From Diphasiastrum complanatum (Eukaryota > Streptophyta > Lycopodiopsida > Lycopodiales > Lycopodiaceae): a stretch of DNA of 64,000 bases. The notes beneath the pieces were generated by a model. It had not been told where the DNA came from. It saw only the letters and a list, made by a program, of their open reading frames with translations, and made no database searches. A program made the translations under genes and the position numbers. The stretch spans positions 5,068,806 through 5,132,805 of the forward strand of contig CM055108.1 in NCBI GenBank assembly GCA_029204225.1, read 5' to 3'. Shown here piece by piece: positions 1 to 11,204 of the stretch. Position 1 is the stretch's first letter; each line of letters opens with the position of its first letter.

Positions 1-597
1 ATCCAGTTCCTTCTTAGAAATTGATTGCTAATAAGCGATGAAAAAGGCCGTAAACAGTCTGTCTGCATAAATGAACTAAAACTATTACTCTGCAAAAATG
101 AACTAAAACTGCCACAGCCGACAGTGTCGCAAAAAGACAACAGTGTCGACTTTTTGCGAAAAAAGCGACAGTGTCCTAAAATCTCATTTCTTTCATATTT
201 GAGCTAGTTCCACAATTTGCCAAAGTCATTTCCTTAACATTTGAGGCACTTTGAAAAATGCAAAAAATACGACTTTGCATTTATTCTCACAATTCTTGAT
301 AGGCAAAAATGCGAAAAAGACGACACTGCATTTTTACACGTAATTTTTGACAGGCGACAGTGTCGCTAAAATGCGACACTATAATTTTACTCTTAATTCT
401 TGACAAGCGACACTATCTGGATTTTAGAGAGAGAAAATACGCACTGTTGTCAAACTCCGTGTATTTCTACAAACTGTGTAAAAACAATTGTAATTCTACA
501 GACTGTATAAACCACGGGAAAATATGCAAAACTAGATAAACAATGGATGAGGATTAAAACTGATTAGTCAATTAGTAAGAATGGGAATAATCCAACA
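1..597 (-). repeat. 3' LTR of minus-strand Copia element (cut by window edge)
   Basis: On the minus strand this begins with TGTTGGATTATT, directly after a polypurine tract, which is the standard start of a Copia 3' LTR. The far end lies outside the window or is not recognisable. The body is full of variants of GCGACA/TGTCGC, including the near-palindrome GCGACAGTGTCGC near 355, spaced irregularly. A shorter relative with a deletion lies at 30119-30352, and a more distant relative at about 49676-50193. I see the LTR start and PPT directly; the family assignment rests on the adjoining Copia RNase H. Confidence 0.75.
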
Positions 598-609
598 CTC
601 CCCCTTAAT
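598..609 (-). other. Polypurine tract of minus-strand Copia
   Basis: The minus-strand sequence ATTAAGGGGGAG lies immediately before the TGTTGG start of the LTR. A PPT primes plus-strand DNA synthesis during reverse transcription. The same arrangement is present at 50194-50205. Confidence 0.75.
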
Positions 610-1610
610 CTGAATCCTTGAATGCCTTGACCTTCAAACTTAGTTCTACACATAATCTTCTGTGCGCTTCCAAACATAATGCTTTGGTAAAAATATCTGT
701 TGTCATATCTTGCGTTCTACAGTATTGCAATCTGACCTCTTCGTTGAGAACTTTGCTTTTGACAAAATGATACTTCAATTCAATGTGCTTACTCCTAGAA
801 TGAAATCTAGGGTTGGCTGATAAGGCAATAGCACTTTGATTATCACAAAATAATAATGTCAGAGTAGATTGATTCAAATTGATATCTGAAAGATTGCTTG
901 CGATTGTCGAGGAAATTGGACCATTGTTGAGGAAGAATGTAAATCCATAAGTGGATTTACAAGTGTCTATACGTCCTGCCCAACTTGCATCTATAAAACC
1001 ACTGAGTGAATTGAGTTTGTCGTTGCCGACTGCTCCATAACAAATGCAAAAGTCCATAGTAGATCGAAGATATCTCATGACTCTGATAAGAGCCTTCCAA
1101 TGTGTTACACCAGGGTTAGTCGTAAACTGACTGAGAGAGCTGACTGCAAAAGCTATGTCTGGCCTGGTACAGATCATGGCATACATAAGAGATCCTATAA
1201 TAAAAAGGTAAGGATACTCACGCATCTACTGCTTCTCATGAATTGTTTGAAGACACTGGTCTTGACAATTTGAGACCTGCTTCCATTGGTGAGAGAGCTA
1301 GCTTGCAATTAATCAAATTATATTTGACTAATATGTCGTAGATGTAACTATGTTGTGTAATGTAGATCTACTTCTGTTTTCTATCTCTGTGGATTCGTAT
1401 ACCAAGGCAGAAATGAGCTTCACCCAAATCGGTCATGTTGAATTTAGAAGATAGCATTGTCTTGTCTTATTTTATCAGATCATTACTGTTGCTGAAAAGC
1501 AATGTATCGTCCACATACAAAGTGATAATGATAAAAGATTGTTGCATTCTCTTGAAGTAAAAATTTGAATCTGAAGAGCTAGGTGAAATTGCCATTCAAT
1601 GCCTCTGCAA
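605..1610 (-). pseudogene. Copia pol 3' part: reverse transcriptase and RNase H, decayed
   Basis: The last open stretch (605-1225, 206 codons) carries Copia landmarks: the segment around MYAMICTRPDIAFAVSSLSQ, the RNase H block FCDNQSAIALSANPRFHSRS, KHIELKYHFVK and the closing DIFTKAL. The block that normally holds the acidic motif of RNase H (SSKKQ...EAEY) is missing between GPISST and LLFCDNQSA, so the catalytic domain is incomplete. Upstream, about 1430-1560, a broken frame still reads LYVDDTLLFSN, the YVDD box of RT. The family role is to copy element RNA into DNA. The copy is cut at about 1610; nothing before the RT palm domain is visible. Clearly nonfunctional. Confidence 0.85.
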
Positions 1611-2165
1611 TGATTATTAATTTTTGATTTGCCATCACTGCTTTTGTTTAGTTAAATCAAATTTCAAATATCTTCCATACATAGTTTTACTCTTCCAATT
1701 TCCATACTTCACCCAAATTTGACCCACAAATAAACCACCTCTAGTATTGACATGCTCGCCATATACTTGAATTGCTTGATCACGAAATGAATGTGTTAAA
1801 CCAGTTGCTTTTATTATTTCTTGACTATTGTCAATCGTTTGACCAGTATGAGGCTTTAGATTGTACCAAAGTCAATTATACTTTCAACGTACCGTGCCTT
1901 TGAACTTTTTGAGGAACTAGACTTTTTTACATTCTTATTGATTGTGGTATTCAAAAATCTATTGTTGTCACTTGCCAAATCATTGTCTTCATTCAAATTT
2001 GCAATTATAGCACAAGTAATTAAAATTAACAAGCACAATTTTTATTTCTAAAACTCACATTTTAGCTTTCATAATTTGATTAGTTTCTAAAGTATTTCAG
2101 TATTCAAGACTATTCATGATATATATTCAAGATCAATATTCATGATCCGTATTCACAAAATTCAC

Positions 2166-2255
2166 GATCAATATCTCATAATATTTGTTTCTCGATATTG
2201 GTAATTTCATGATCAATATCTCATAGTATTTGTTTATCAATATTCCCAATTTCAT
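2166..2255. repeat. 45-bp tandem repeat, two copies
   Basis: Units start at 2166 and 2211 with the shared opening GATCAATATCTCATA. The two units differ at a handful of positions. Partial matches before and after suggest that the array was once longer. Confidence 0.8.
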
Positions 2256-3662
2256 ATCTCACAAGCCATCAATGAAGTAGTCTTCAGGTTGCATCAATGA
2301 AGATTCGACCATTTCTTCATCTAATATGAAGACATTTTTTGTATGTCCTGCAAAAGACACATTCACAAAATTATAATAGGATAAAGATCAAGTATTATTA
2401 GTGAAAAATTATTGATCCATCATATCTTTTACAAAAAGCGTAATAAGTATAACTGTCTAGCTCAAGAGAAAACAAATCAAAACACAGTATATGAGCTGTG
2501 AAGATATTTGATACTATTTGTTAATGAGACAATGAAGTTGTTGGAATATCCATAAAAATAGAAGTTAAACTTACTGAAACTTCTTCAATGTAAACTTTGA
2601 ATCGCATAGTAGGCCTTTGTGGTATTCAATCGTTTTGCCAACTGGAATGCAAAATTTGCATAAATCAAATTTTCAAAATTAAAAGTCCTTCTAGGTTTTC
2701 TTTGCGTCTTTTTTTTTTGTTTCATCTTGTTGGTCAACTTTCATTCACTTTAATAGTTGGTATATGGTGCTTCCTTGTCATTGAATCAATCATAGCTTTA
2801 ACTTGCTAAAAAATGATAGAGACTCCAAACAAGCTTCTATGTAGCTCATCACATATTATTAAGCTCTAACTTGATAGGCTAAAGTGTTGTAAGTAACAAA
2901 GACTTAGTGCTATGGTGGAAGGACGTTCTAGGACATTATTTTTCTGCTGAAAATAGTTTGCTGTAATATAATATAGAGATGGCTTGGGTGTGCCATGTAT
3001 GAAGTATTTGATTTTGCAATCAATTTCTATGTGTTGCATAAGAATTTGATTGTGCAATTGGTTTTCACGCAAGACAAAGCGCTCCATAAAATCAACCTTT
3101 ATAGCATAGTTTTGAATGTCAAATAGACTAATCGAGCGCTAGTCTCTTTTTTCAGATAAAATCGTAGGACATTTGCTATGTCAAAAACTTTTCTCTTTGG
3201 GACCAAGGCCTACAACACTAAAGATTTGCTCTTCATTTGGTATAGCAAAATATACATGTGCAACTGATGTCAATACGATCTTTTCAAAAACGAATCATAG
3301 CAAATTGGAGGTAGTGAATTTAGTACCTACACGAGCTGTGATGGAAGATGTTGATGCTAAGTAAAGATCTAATATGCCAATCACATTGTTTAGGTGACTA
3401 CAAGCAATGAAAAACTGATGTTTCGAAAGGAAAATCCTCCTAAATTTGCAAACTTCATTTTGAATGTTAGTTAGTTCAAAATAATAAACGATATAATTTT
3501 AATACTTGAATATCATCTAACTTTTCATTTTTCAAATCTTTCATCACAACTTCGATTTTTATGCTGCCAAATGATACTACATTTCAATTACTAAATGTAG
3601 CATATATATATATATATATTTGTCTATACCATAAAATTTCCAAGATTAGAGACCAAATTTGG

Positions 3663-3664
<2 letters not shown>

Positions 3665-3720
<56 letters not shown>
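3665..3720. repeat. (TA)28 microsatellite
   Basis: 56 bp of uninterrupted TA. A shorter (AT)9 run lies about 45 bp upstream at 3602-3619. Open reading frames through it are artefacts of the repeat. Confidence 0.98.
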
Positions 3721-3722
<2 letters not shown>

Positions 3723-4631
3723 ACTTATTGTCTGGCTAGTTGTCTATAATACTATACAATAATGTTACTACAACTCTTCTTAATTTTTTTACTATTGTTT
3801 TCTGCTCATATTTTTGGCTTTATGTGTGTACTTTATTTTAGTTATAGTTCTTATTAAACATGAATTTCAAAAAGGTGACCACATCATGTCAACAGAGAGC
3901 TTCTCATAAGGTCTCCCTTTCAACTACGCCACGCCAACACGTACTTACACATTCAACAACAGCCAACAATCTGGTATGGAGATGTTTGAAAATTTCATTA
4001 AGTAGGTCATCGTCACTCTCTATTAGATTAGTGGCATCCTTCTACCAATGTTTTCATACTTGCATTAGAGGAGTTCCAAAGCCCAAAGGGGTTGTCTAAG
4101 AAATGCCACATAAGAGAGAGAAAATTGTCAATTTTAAAACTCCGACGAGGTTTTTGGTCTGTCCGCACAACTTCGAGGACTTGACCTCACTAGTAACGTG
4201 TGTAGCTAACTGGTAGTTAGATAGCCACAACGTGTGGGGTCCATACTACTTCAAGACCCTACTTTCTACCATTAACTAACATGACTTCTCATGTAAATGC
4301 AAATCGTATTGCACATCAAAGTTTCCTTCCATCTTTTCATAGCTTTCACATCTAAGGAAAATTGTCTTATCGATCTAAATATCATCCAAGAAACTTTGAA
4401 TAGATTGGATCACAATGAGCACCAACGTGAATCTAAATTTTTGCAATTTAGAGAACATGGAGTCTGCTGGATCAAAAGGAGCGGCAAGGTTATTTCAGAC
4501 TTTTGCAATTCATAATTTTGCAATTTTCTATAGCTGCAAAGCTTTGATTTTGCATATCAAGCAAGAAACATGGAGTGTGTAGGATCAAAGAGAGCCAAGG
4601 TCATTTCAAACTTGTGCAGTTGAAATTTTTT

Positions 4632-7367
4632 TCAATTACGACGAGTTTTAATAGCTTGCAAGATATATAAACCATCAGGTAGCTCAACCAAGTTCCACGT
4701 CCTATTTTTCGATATAGCTTTCATTTTTGTTTCCATAGCTTCACGCCACTCCTTGTGCTCCTTTGCTTTATCAAAAGTTTTTGATTGTTGAGCCTTGAGC
4801 ACAGAACCCATCAGGGCTAGATTCATCTCTAATCTTGCAGGAGGTTTTTGATTTCTACTTGATCTTCTAAGCTCTCCATGCTCACTTGATTCGGGAGTAT
4901 CTCCCTTATTAGCATCACTTGTTACTGACAAGTACCACTTAGGCACTCTCGTAGGAATCTCATTATTAACCCTGTCTTTTTCCATTGGCTCTTCCATATC
5001 GACACCAACTTCTTCCTTCAGTTGCACTTTAGCTTTATCATCAAAGGGATCAATTGTCAATTTTATTTGGTAATTTTGACCCATTTTATCAAAAGTAGCA
5101 TCTCTGAAAATCACGATCTTTTGTGCATCTATGTCATACATCATGTATGCCTTGGCTTTTTCATCATATCCAAGGAAAATACACTTAACAGCTTTTGCAT
5201 CCAGCTTCTTTCATTATCCATCAGGTACATGAGCGTAAGCATCACAACCAAATACTCGTAAATGAGAAACATTAGGTTTCTTTCCAGTAAAAGCTTCGTA
5301 AGGTGTCTTACCCTCCATGGACTTCGTAGGATACCAGTTCAAGATATGAGTAGTTGTGTTGCAAGCTTTTGTCCAAAAGTATGTGGCAAACATTTTCTCT
5401 TAAGCATGGCCCTAGCCATCTCCACAATGGATCTGTTTTTCCATTTTGCAACTCCGTTCTATTGTGGTGAATAGGGTGTAGTGGTTTGTCTCTTGATCCC
5501 CTGATCCTTGCAAAAATTTATAAACTCTATTGAAAAATACTCACCACCACCATCTGATCTGAGGTCTTAATTGACAACCTGCTTGTTTTTCAACTGGAGC
5601 TTTGAACTCTCTAAACTTGGCAAAAGCATCAGATTTCTTGCTTATGAAATAAATCCAGATATGTTTACTATAGTCATCAATGATAAGCACTAATGGACCT
5701 AGTTTGTATTGGTCCACACAGATCACTACGAACAAGATCAAGAATGCCATTGGCTCTTCTTGCTCCATCTTTGGAAAATCTCTCTCTATGCTGTTTTTCC
5801 AAAATGCAACCCTCACAAATTTTTTCTTCAAAAGAGATATCAGGCAATCCAACAACTAGATTATCTCTTTTAAGGATTTGCAAGCTTTGAGCACTGATAT
5901 GACCAAACCTTTGATGCCAAAGATCACTTCGACTATCAACAGTGCTTACCATAGCTTGAGTAAAAGATCTCGCATTCAATTTGTAGAGTAGATTCCGTTG
6001 ACTCTAGCTCCTGTAGCAATCACTTTGTAGTGATTTTTGATATCTTTGACAAGACATTTGTCACTATCAAACTCACCCTTGAGTTGTTGATCAGCCATCG
6101 TCCCAACAGATAGTAGATTGTTAGCTAAGTCAGGTACATATTGCACATTGCTTATATGCTTTATCTTCTCGCTAGCTAACTTCACTAGTACCACTCCAAC
6201 TCCTTTAACACATAGCAATTTGCCATCAACTTGTCCAACTTCATCACCATTGTCAGTTTCCTTGAGTTCTGAAAACCACTCTTTCCTTGAAGTCATGTGC
6301 TTGGATGCACCACTATCAATGTACCAGGTATCCTTGGCCTCATCACTTGTCATTAATGCTGTAATGAACAATTTTGAACTCTCACTTGTATCATTATCAT
6401 ATTGATCATCATCGTATTGATGTTGATTAGTATAATTGTCTTCATAATAATAGTCATCAAATTGATGTTGATCAGCATAATTTTTTGCTTGCCATTTGTC
6501 TTTTCTTTGTTCCATCTCCTTCTGTTTCTTGAAGCATTCATGCTCCCAGTGGCCAGGTTTGTTGCAGTACCTACAATTTTTAGGTTTATTTTGTCTTGAA
6601 TAGCCGTGTCCTTGACCTCAGCCTTGATTCCAATTGCCTCGATTCGGACTATCATTGACTTGCTTATGAAATTGTTGAAATGATCCCCGACTTGTTTCCT
6701 CCTCTCGATTGATACCTTCCATGGCCAAATCTTCCACCTCGTCCTGTAACTGCAAGAGTTTGATCATAGCTCCGGTTACGATGATTCAAGTTCTCTTGAC
6801 GTTGCTCTTATTGCAAAAGCAATCCACCTAGTTCTTCACAGGTTGGAAGATTTTCTCTTGTGGCTATACTCGTCGCAAACATCTGATGTGACTCACTCAG
6901 ACTATTCAATGTCAATTGCACGATCTCACAATCTTGTACTTGCTCTTCAACTGCTACTAATTGGTCACGGATCTCTTTGGTCTTTAGTATGTGCCGGCAA
7001 TAAATGCACTATCATCCATCCGCAATGTATGCAACTTCATCTTTAGAAATAGTATTCGAGATGTATTTGTCATTTCAAACAATGCCTTCAATGTATCCCA
7101 CGTTTCTTTTGGTCCTTCTGAGTTTGAAATATAGGGAATAATTTTATCTCTAACTAATAAGTTGATGACATTCTGGGCTTTCCGTTTTCTCCTATCAAAT
7201 GGTCGTTGATCTTCTTCAATCACTGGCCTTGTCTCTTCACCTATCACAATCTCCCATAGCTCTTTTTCCATCAACATGTTCCTCAGTTTGAATTTCCAAA
7301 CTGCATAGTTGTTGGCACCTTCCAATTTGCTTGACTCATTAAGGACACTCTTGCTTAGAGTTGCCAT
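4632..7367 (-). pseudogene. Copia gag-pol internal region, decayed and 3' truncated
   Basis: Read from 7367 downwards. Gag starts with MATLSKSVLNESSKLEGANN, a UBN2-type Copia gag closely resembling the gag at 59176. A CCHC zinc knuckle (CRYCNKPGHWEHEC) lies near 6530-6571. The retropepsin motif WYIDSGASKHMT is near 6300-6325. The GAG-pre-integrase block LWHQRFGHISAQSL is near 5900-5935, followed by integrase core remnants (5200-5860) and the linker before RT (4632-5144). The frame is broken by several stops and frameshifts, for example after IAGTY at 6984. RT and RNase H are missing and the copy stops at about 4632 within the start of RT (WNLVELPDGL). It belongs to the same lineage as the element at 56894-63634 but is much older. 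Confidence 0.88.
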
Positions 7368-7620
7368 TACTGGATAGATGACTCTGGATCACAAAATTTA
7401 TCACACCACATAACTATAAATTTTTGGTTTGACACCTGATATCGGTACGACGCGCGGGTGCACGACTGCTTGGGATTCTCTTTACCTCTAGCGTGTTGCT
7501 CCGATATTGGTATTGATATGTGATATAGGTATGATGTGCGGATGTACGACTGCTCTTGGTTTTCTTTACCTCTGGCGCGTCGATCCGATATTGGTACGGA
7601 CAAGATGAAAAGTAGAGAGA
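7368..7620 (-). repeat. Leader of the decayed Copia with an 84-bp tandem duplication
   Basis: Directly upstream of the gag start. Two diverged copies of an 84-bp unit start at 7438 and 7522, with GATAT[C/A]GGTA...TGYACGACTGCT shared. I could not place a primer binding site or an LTR boundary with confidence. The related young element at 56894 also has a tandem duplication in its leader, but of a different sequence and length. Confidence 0.6.
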
Positions 7621-8844
7621 ATATAAGAGCTTTCAGAGGGAATATTCTAGATTGTCCACTTCGACAAAGATTTCAAAATGTGTGATCATTCAAAAGACAA
7701 AGATCAGTAATATGAAAAGTATGAAGCGTCCTAACTCTGAATGACAGTACTAGACACTGTCTAGTGTGATTTGCGGTACTCCAAATAGACAAATGAGAGA
7801 TTTCTTGGCAAACCTCTCACTTAAATAGCACTTTCCACAATAACTAGGAAGGATTGTAAAAGTCTCCCCCACTCAATAGATTTTCAATCTGTCTGATGCT
7901 GCCCTAGCCTTTCTGATGCCTCTGGGACTGTGTCTTCGTTCCCCACTGATGATTCTGAGCTCCAAACCTGCAAAATACACCAAAGAAGGATTTCTTCCAA
8001 CCTTTTTTTGTCTCTCCGAGCTTTCACCTCCCGTGAAGGACTTTCTCACTTCGTTGGCCTCTCACTTGGTTTCAGTAAGAATGAACCCATTGAAGCCATC
8101 TAAAGTGAAAAGAACTCAAATGATGAACAAAAAATGTTGCTACACACTTCAATAGGATCTAATAATGATGTTCTATCACCTCCTATGCAAAGTCTTGCAA
8201 CAAATTGTGAGATGATTCTCACTAGTTATCTCAATATCTCTAAAACTAGATCTACTTCACATCAAATGATGGAGAATGGGCAAATTTAGTACCAACCACT
8301 CCTAGCACGTGTGAAATACACTAAGAAACCAAATTTGACTCAAATACAATGATATTGCATGAAACAAAATGGCTAAAATCTCAAAACAATGTCTAGATCA
8401 CATATATATGAGATTGGTAAGCATTCAACTATGATTTGGGAACAAACAAGCAATCTATTGACCAAACAAAATATGTCCACATAGGCCTAGGTGTCCTACC
8501 TAACCCTATTCAAAAGCTTATAACTTTTGATTGGCTCAACCAAATGGAATGAAATTGATTGCATCAGAAACTAGCAAAAGCAGCTTCAAAAAAAGCTATC
8601 TATCAAGATTTTTGGATCAAACATGAAAGAGAACTCTCAAACTGAAATTGGATGTTCCTCACACATGTCTAAGCACCTGATTCCGTATGGTACTAGGTCA
8701 GCAGACCCAATCAATGCCTTATTGATCTCTTTTGATCCGAAATTGAACAAGATAGCTAGGAAAATGGATTTTGACAATTTCTAGCTCAATATTGGTAGAA
8801 AATTTTTACACTAATGGATGAAAATGCATGGTAACCTTAGGTAG
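7621..8844. other. No recognisable gene; probably LTR-element leader sequence
   Basis: The part next to the primer binding site at 8845 lies downstream of it on the minus strand, so it should be the untranslated leader of the element whose LTR is at 8857. No gag motif is visible. The 7621-7870 part may include the LTR of the preceding Copia, but I could not find its ends. Confidence 0.4.
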
Positions 8845-8856
8845 GCTCTGATACAT
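8845..8856 (-). other. Primer binding site, initiator tRNA-Met type
   Basis: The minus strand reads TGTATCAGAGCC, one step from the usual Copia TGGTATCAGAGCC, immediately after an LTR end ...TTTACA. The sequence that follows, TACCTAAG, is the same as after the PBS at 52494, so both belong to one family. Confidence 0.75.
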
Positions 8857-9110
8857 GTAAATTCACATGTGTGGAGTGTCCACCACATGTGATTGTGATC
8901 TCCTACGGTGTATCTTCAACTCAATGGCAAAAACACACCAAGTCTACATGAATTTACTCACTTCCAAAGCTCATACACACATGTGGGAAGTGTTCAAAAA
9001 ATAAACTAAGTAAAAATAAGTTGCTCTCCTCGGGTAGAGAGAGAAAATGACCAATAGCTCTCGAGTAGAGAGAGAATGCTAGAAAATCACTTAGTCTCAA
9101 AATCCACACA
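8857..9110 (-). repeat. 5' LTR (3' part) of minus-strand Copia-type element
   Basis: The LTR end on the minus strand is ...CACATGTGAATTTACA, directly before the PBS. It shares with the LTR at about 52215-52493 the CTCTCTCTACCC motif and the CAC[A/G]TGTGAAnnTACA end. The outer boundary is uncertain, so the right coordinate is a rough limit of similarity. Confidence 0.6.
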
Positions 9111-9183
9111 ATCTCCAAATCAATTAAATCAAAGTGAGAAGTACAATTATACTATAGATCCACGAGCTAACACAATGCTCAAA

Positions 9184-9330
9184 CATGATTGGACCACACT
9201 TTTGCCACTTCTTAATCCTATTGGACCATTGATCCATTCACCTATTGATTCTATTGGACCATTCATGGTTCCACCTTTAAATCCTATTGGACCATTCATG
9301 TTTCCACTTCTAAATCCTATTGGACCTTTT
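9184..9330. repeat. 33-bp tandem repeat, four to five units
   Basis: CCTATTGGACC or a close variant recurs at exactly 33-bp steps (9217, 9250, 9283, 9316), with a weaker unit near 9184. In the plus frame of 9076-9381 it encodes an 11-residue repeat around NPIGPF. The frame has 101 codons and otherwise no recognisable feature, so a real protein is doubtful. Nearby LTR sequence suggests that the array sits in or beside an LTR. Confidence 0.85.
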
Positions 9331-9381
9331 GAACTTTATCAAAAAAAAGCATTGCACTTGTCTACTATCCATTTAGCTTGA

Positions 9382-9639
9382 GTTTTGCCTCCTTGCAGAC
9401 CAAATCAAAAGTTAGATCTGTACCAGATCCAGCTACTATGAAAATTACAGGCCAATCAGAGCAAGAATCAAAAGGTTATTAAGGACAAACCATTGTAAGA
9501 GGCCTAAAATCACACTTTCGGCCACCCACACTGATTAGATTCCTTATTACTCATTTTTGATGACTTTTCTCCTTTTTGAGAGCATTTTCATCTTTTTTCC
9601 ATCTCCATCACTAACGCACTTTTTCGATCATCTAAGATC
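9382..9639. other. No gene seen
   Basis: Spacer between the 33-bp array and the unrecognised reading frame. It becomes pyrimidine-rich towards 9550-9639. No motif is identified. Confidence 0.4.
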
Positions 9640-10868
9640 ATGACTTCTTCTTCTTCTACTAACAATACTGGCACAAAAAAGGTCATCCAACGCAATATAC
9701 CTTTTGCCACCCAGATCTGGGCCCTGCCATCTAATTCCTTGATAAACCCTTGGCTTCATGTTGTTGGCCCCCTTCTCTAAGCAATGGGCTTTTACTCGAC
9801 ACTTTTCTCTTCTAACATAAACAAGAAACTAGCTCTCCATGCTTATGCCACGTGGGACGTGCCGAAGTTGCGTTTTCACATCCTATACCAGGGTACCACG
9901 TACAAGGTACGAGTGAATGCTAACTCCATGGTCATCGTAGGCATAGTGTTCACCAACCCATCTCACATCAACAAGCTAAAAAGCTCATAAAACCTTACGT
10001 AACACAAACTGCTCGTGAGCTCCCAGTCAAAACTAACAACGGGTATTTGATAGAGGCTATCAAGGACCCCATAATCCAAGCCGCCACTTACTTCTTACTT
10101 GTTTTGACTTTTCGCAAGGACCACATACAGTCCACGCTATTGACCCAAATCGTGGAATCCTTCATAGAATTCTTGAGCCCCTCAGTGGTGCCATATGACT
10201 AACATACCTTCCTAATGCATGAGCTCTCCGTTGCTATCAATCCTAACACACGCGAGCGCATCGTTGCCGGTCCTCTCCTCTGTATCTTCGCACGTGCACT
10301 CCTTGAACAGAAGGTTCGGGGGTTTAACCGCTCCACCATTCTATCTGCCACCATTCCACAAACTAACTTGTACCCTCCTTCTATTGCATCCACCTCCTAC
10401 CAACCAGCTATTATTGACACAACGGCCAACAAATGCATGCGTGGCACAGCCTCATCTTCATCTAGCTCTCCAGACAACGCACCACACCGTTGCACCCCAC
10501 TTCTACTTCTTCCACAACCACTACTTCTGCTTCCGCTCAACCCTTTGATACCACCATGACTTCTGCTCTTTTTGCTCCCATTTCAACATCTTCTACTACA
10601 TTCACAAATCTCTGCCAACACATTGGATTGGACAAATCTCCTCAATCTCATGCTGCCTCTAAAAGGCTCCTCACCTCCCACGTCTCCATCCATCCTCCAA
10701 ACCATCTTTCAATTTTTCACCATCCCTATTATCCCCTCATTTGAGCAATCTGTTCTCACACCTCTCCAAACCACCTCTATCACACCACCCACCTCACCCT
10801 TGAAAGCTATCGAGGGCGACCAACCATTGCTTGGTGACACATATGTGCAGACAACTTATGGAGCATAG
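9640..10868 (+). pseudogene. Unrecognised protein-coding remnant, broken
   Basis: From ATG at 9640 (MTSSSSSTNNTGTKK) one frame stays open to 9990 apart from a TAA at 9778. The coding pattern then moves to another frame near 9975-9985 (KLIKPYVTQTARELPV...) and runs to about 10560 with one stop at 10198. A Ser/Thr/Pro-rich tail continues in shifted frames to GDTYVQTTYGA at 10868. The predicted product would be about 400 residues: Ser-rich start, a mixed alpha/beta-like middle (LALHAYATWDVPKLRFHILY), then a low-complexity tail. I do not recognise the family. Base composition is richer in C than the neighbours. It could be a gag-like or extra ORF of an LTR element, or a captured host gene. The breaks indicate that it is dead. 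Confidence 0.5.
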
Positions 10869-10920
10869 CCTTACCGTGTTCAAAAACCTACTCACATTGA
10901 TAGAACTGGTCCCTACACTT

Positions 10921-11040
10921 GAAATAGCTCAAATTTCATATTTATCACTGTAGATAGCTCAAACTTGATGTCTATCACTTGAGATAGCGTTATTTTGATG
11001 TCTATCAGTTGAGATAGCTCAATTTTGTATAAATTTTGAA
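10921..11040. repeat. 30-bp tandem repeat, about four units
   Basis: Units start at 10921, 10951, 10981 and 11011 with the core GAGATAGCTCAAA...TTGATGTCTATCA. The last unit is incomplete. There are no spacers, so this is a simple tandem array and not a CRISPR-like structure. Confidence 0.9.
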
Positions 11041-11204
11041 TCATTGAATATATAAAGGCATTTAGCTACCTCAAAGTTCATGCTTATGATTCAAGATAAT
11101 TCAAATTATATGCCTAAGATGCAATTTTATAATTGTTCAATATTTAGAAAAAAAGAGTAATGATAAGTCAAATTGGAGGCCCAATATGTGATTTTGGTCT
11201 TTTT

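Larger units (their letters stand above)
1611..4631. other. AT-rich stretch without a recognisable gene
   Basis: No reading frame here is convincing. The stretch holds a 45-bp tandem repeat (2166-2255), two TA microsatellites (3602-3619 and 3665-3720) and an imperfect direct duplication of about 70 bp with a 113-bp offset (starts 4454 and 4567). A short minus-strand frame at 2866-3087 contains a run resembling the RNase H block of Copia elements (MQHIEIDCKI), but the resemblance is too weak to call. Confidence 0.5.

Noticed and set aside
2866-3087. Minus-strand frame with a Copia RNase H-like run (MQHIEIDCKI)
   Set aside because: Only a short resemblance and no neighbouring motif; could be chance.
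5022-5474. Plus-strand frames within the Copia at 4632-7367
   Set aside because: Antisense shadows of the integrase and linker region.
10921-11040. Evenly spaced 30-bp repeats, as in a CRISPR array
   Set aside because: Units are contiguous with no spacers, and the genome is a plant's.
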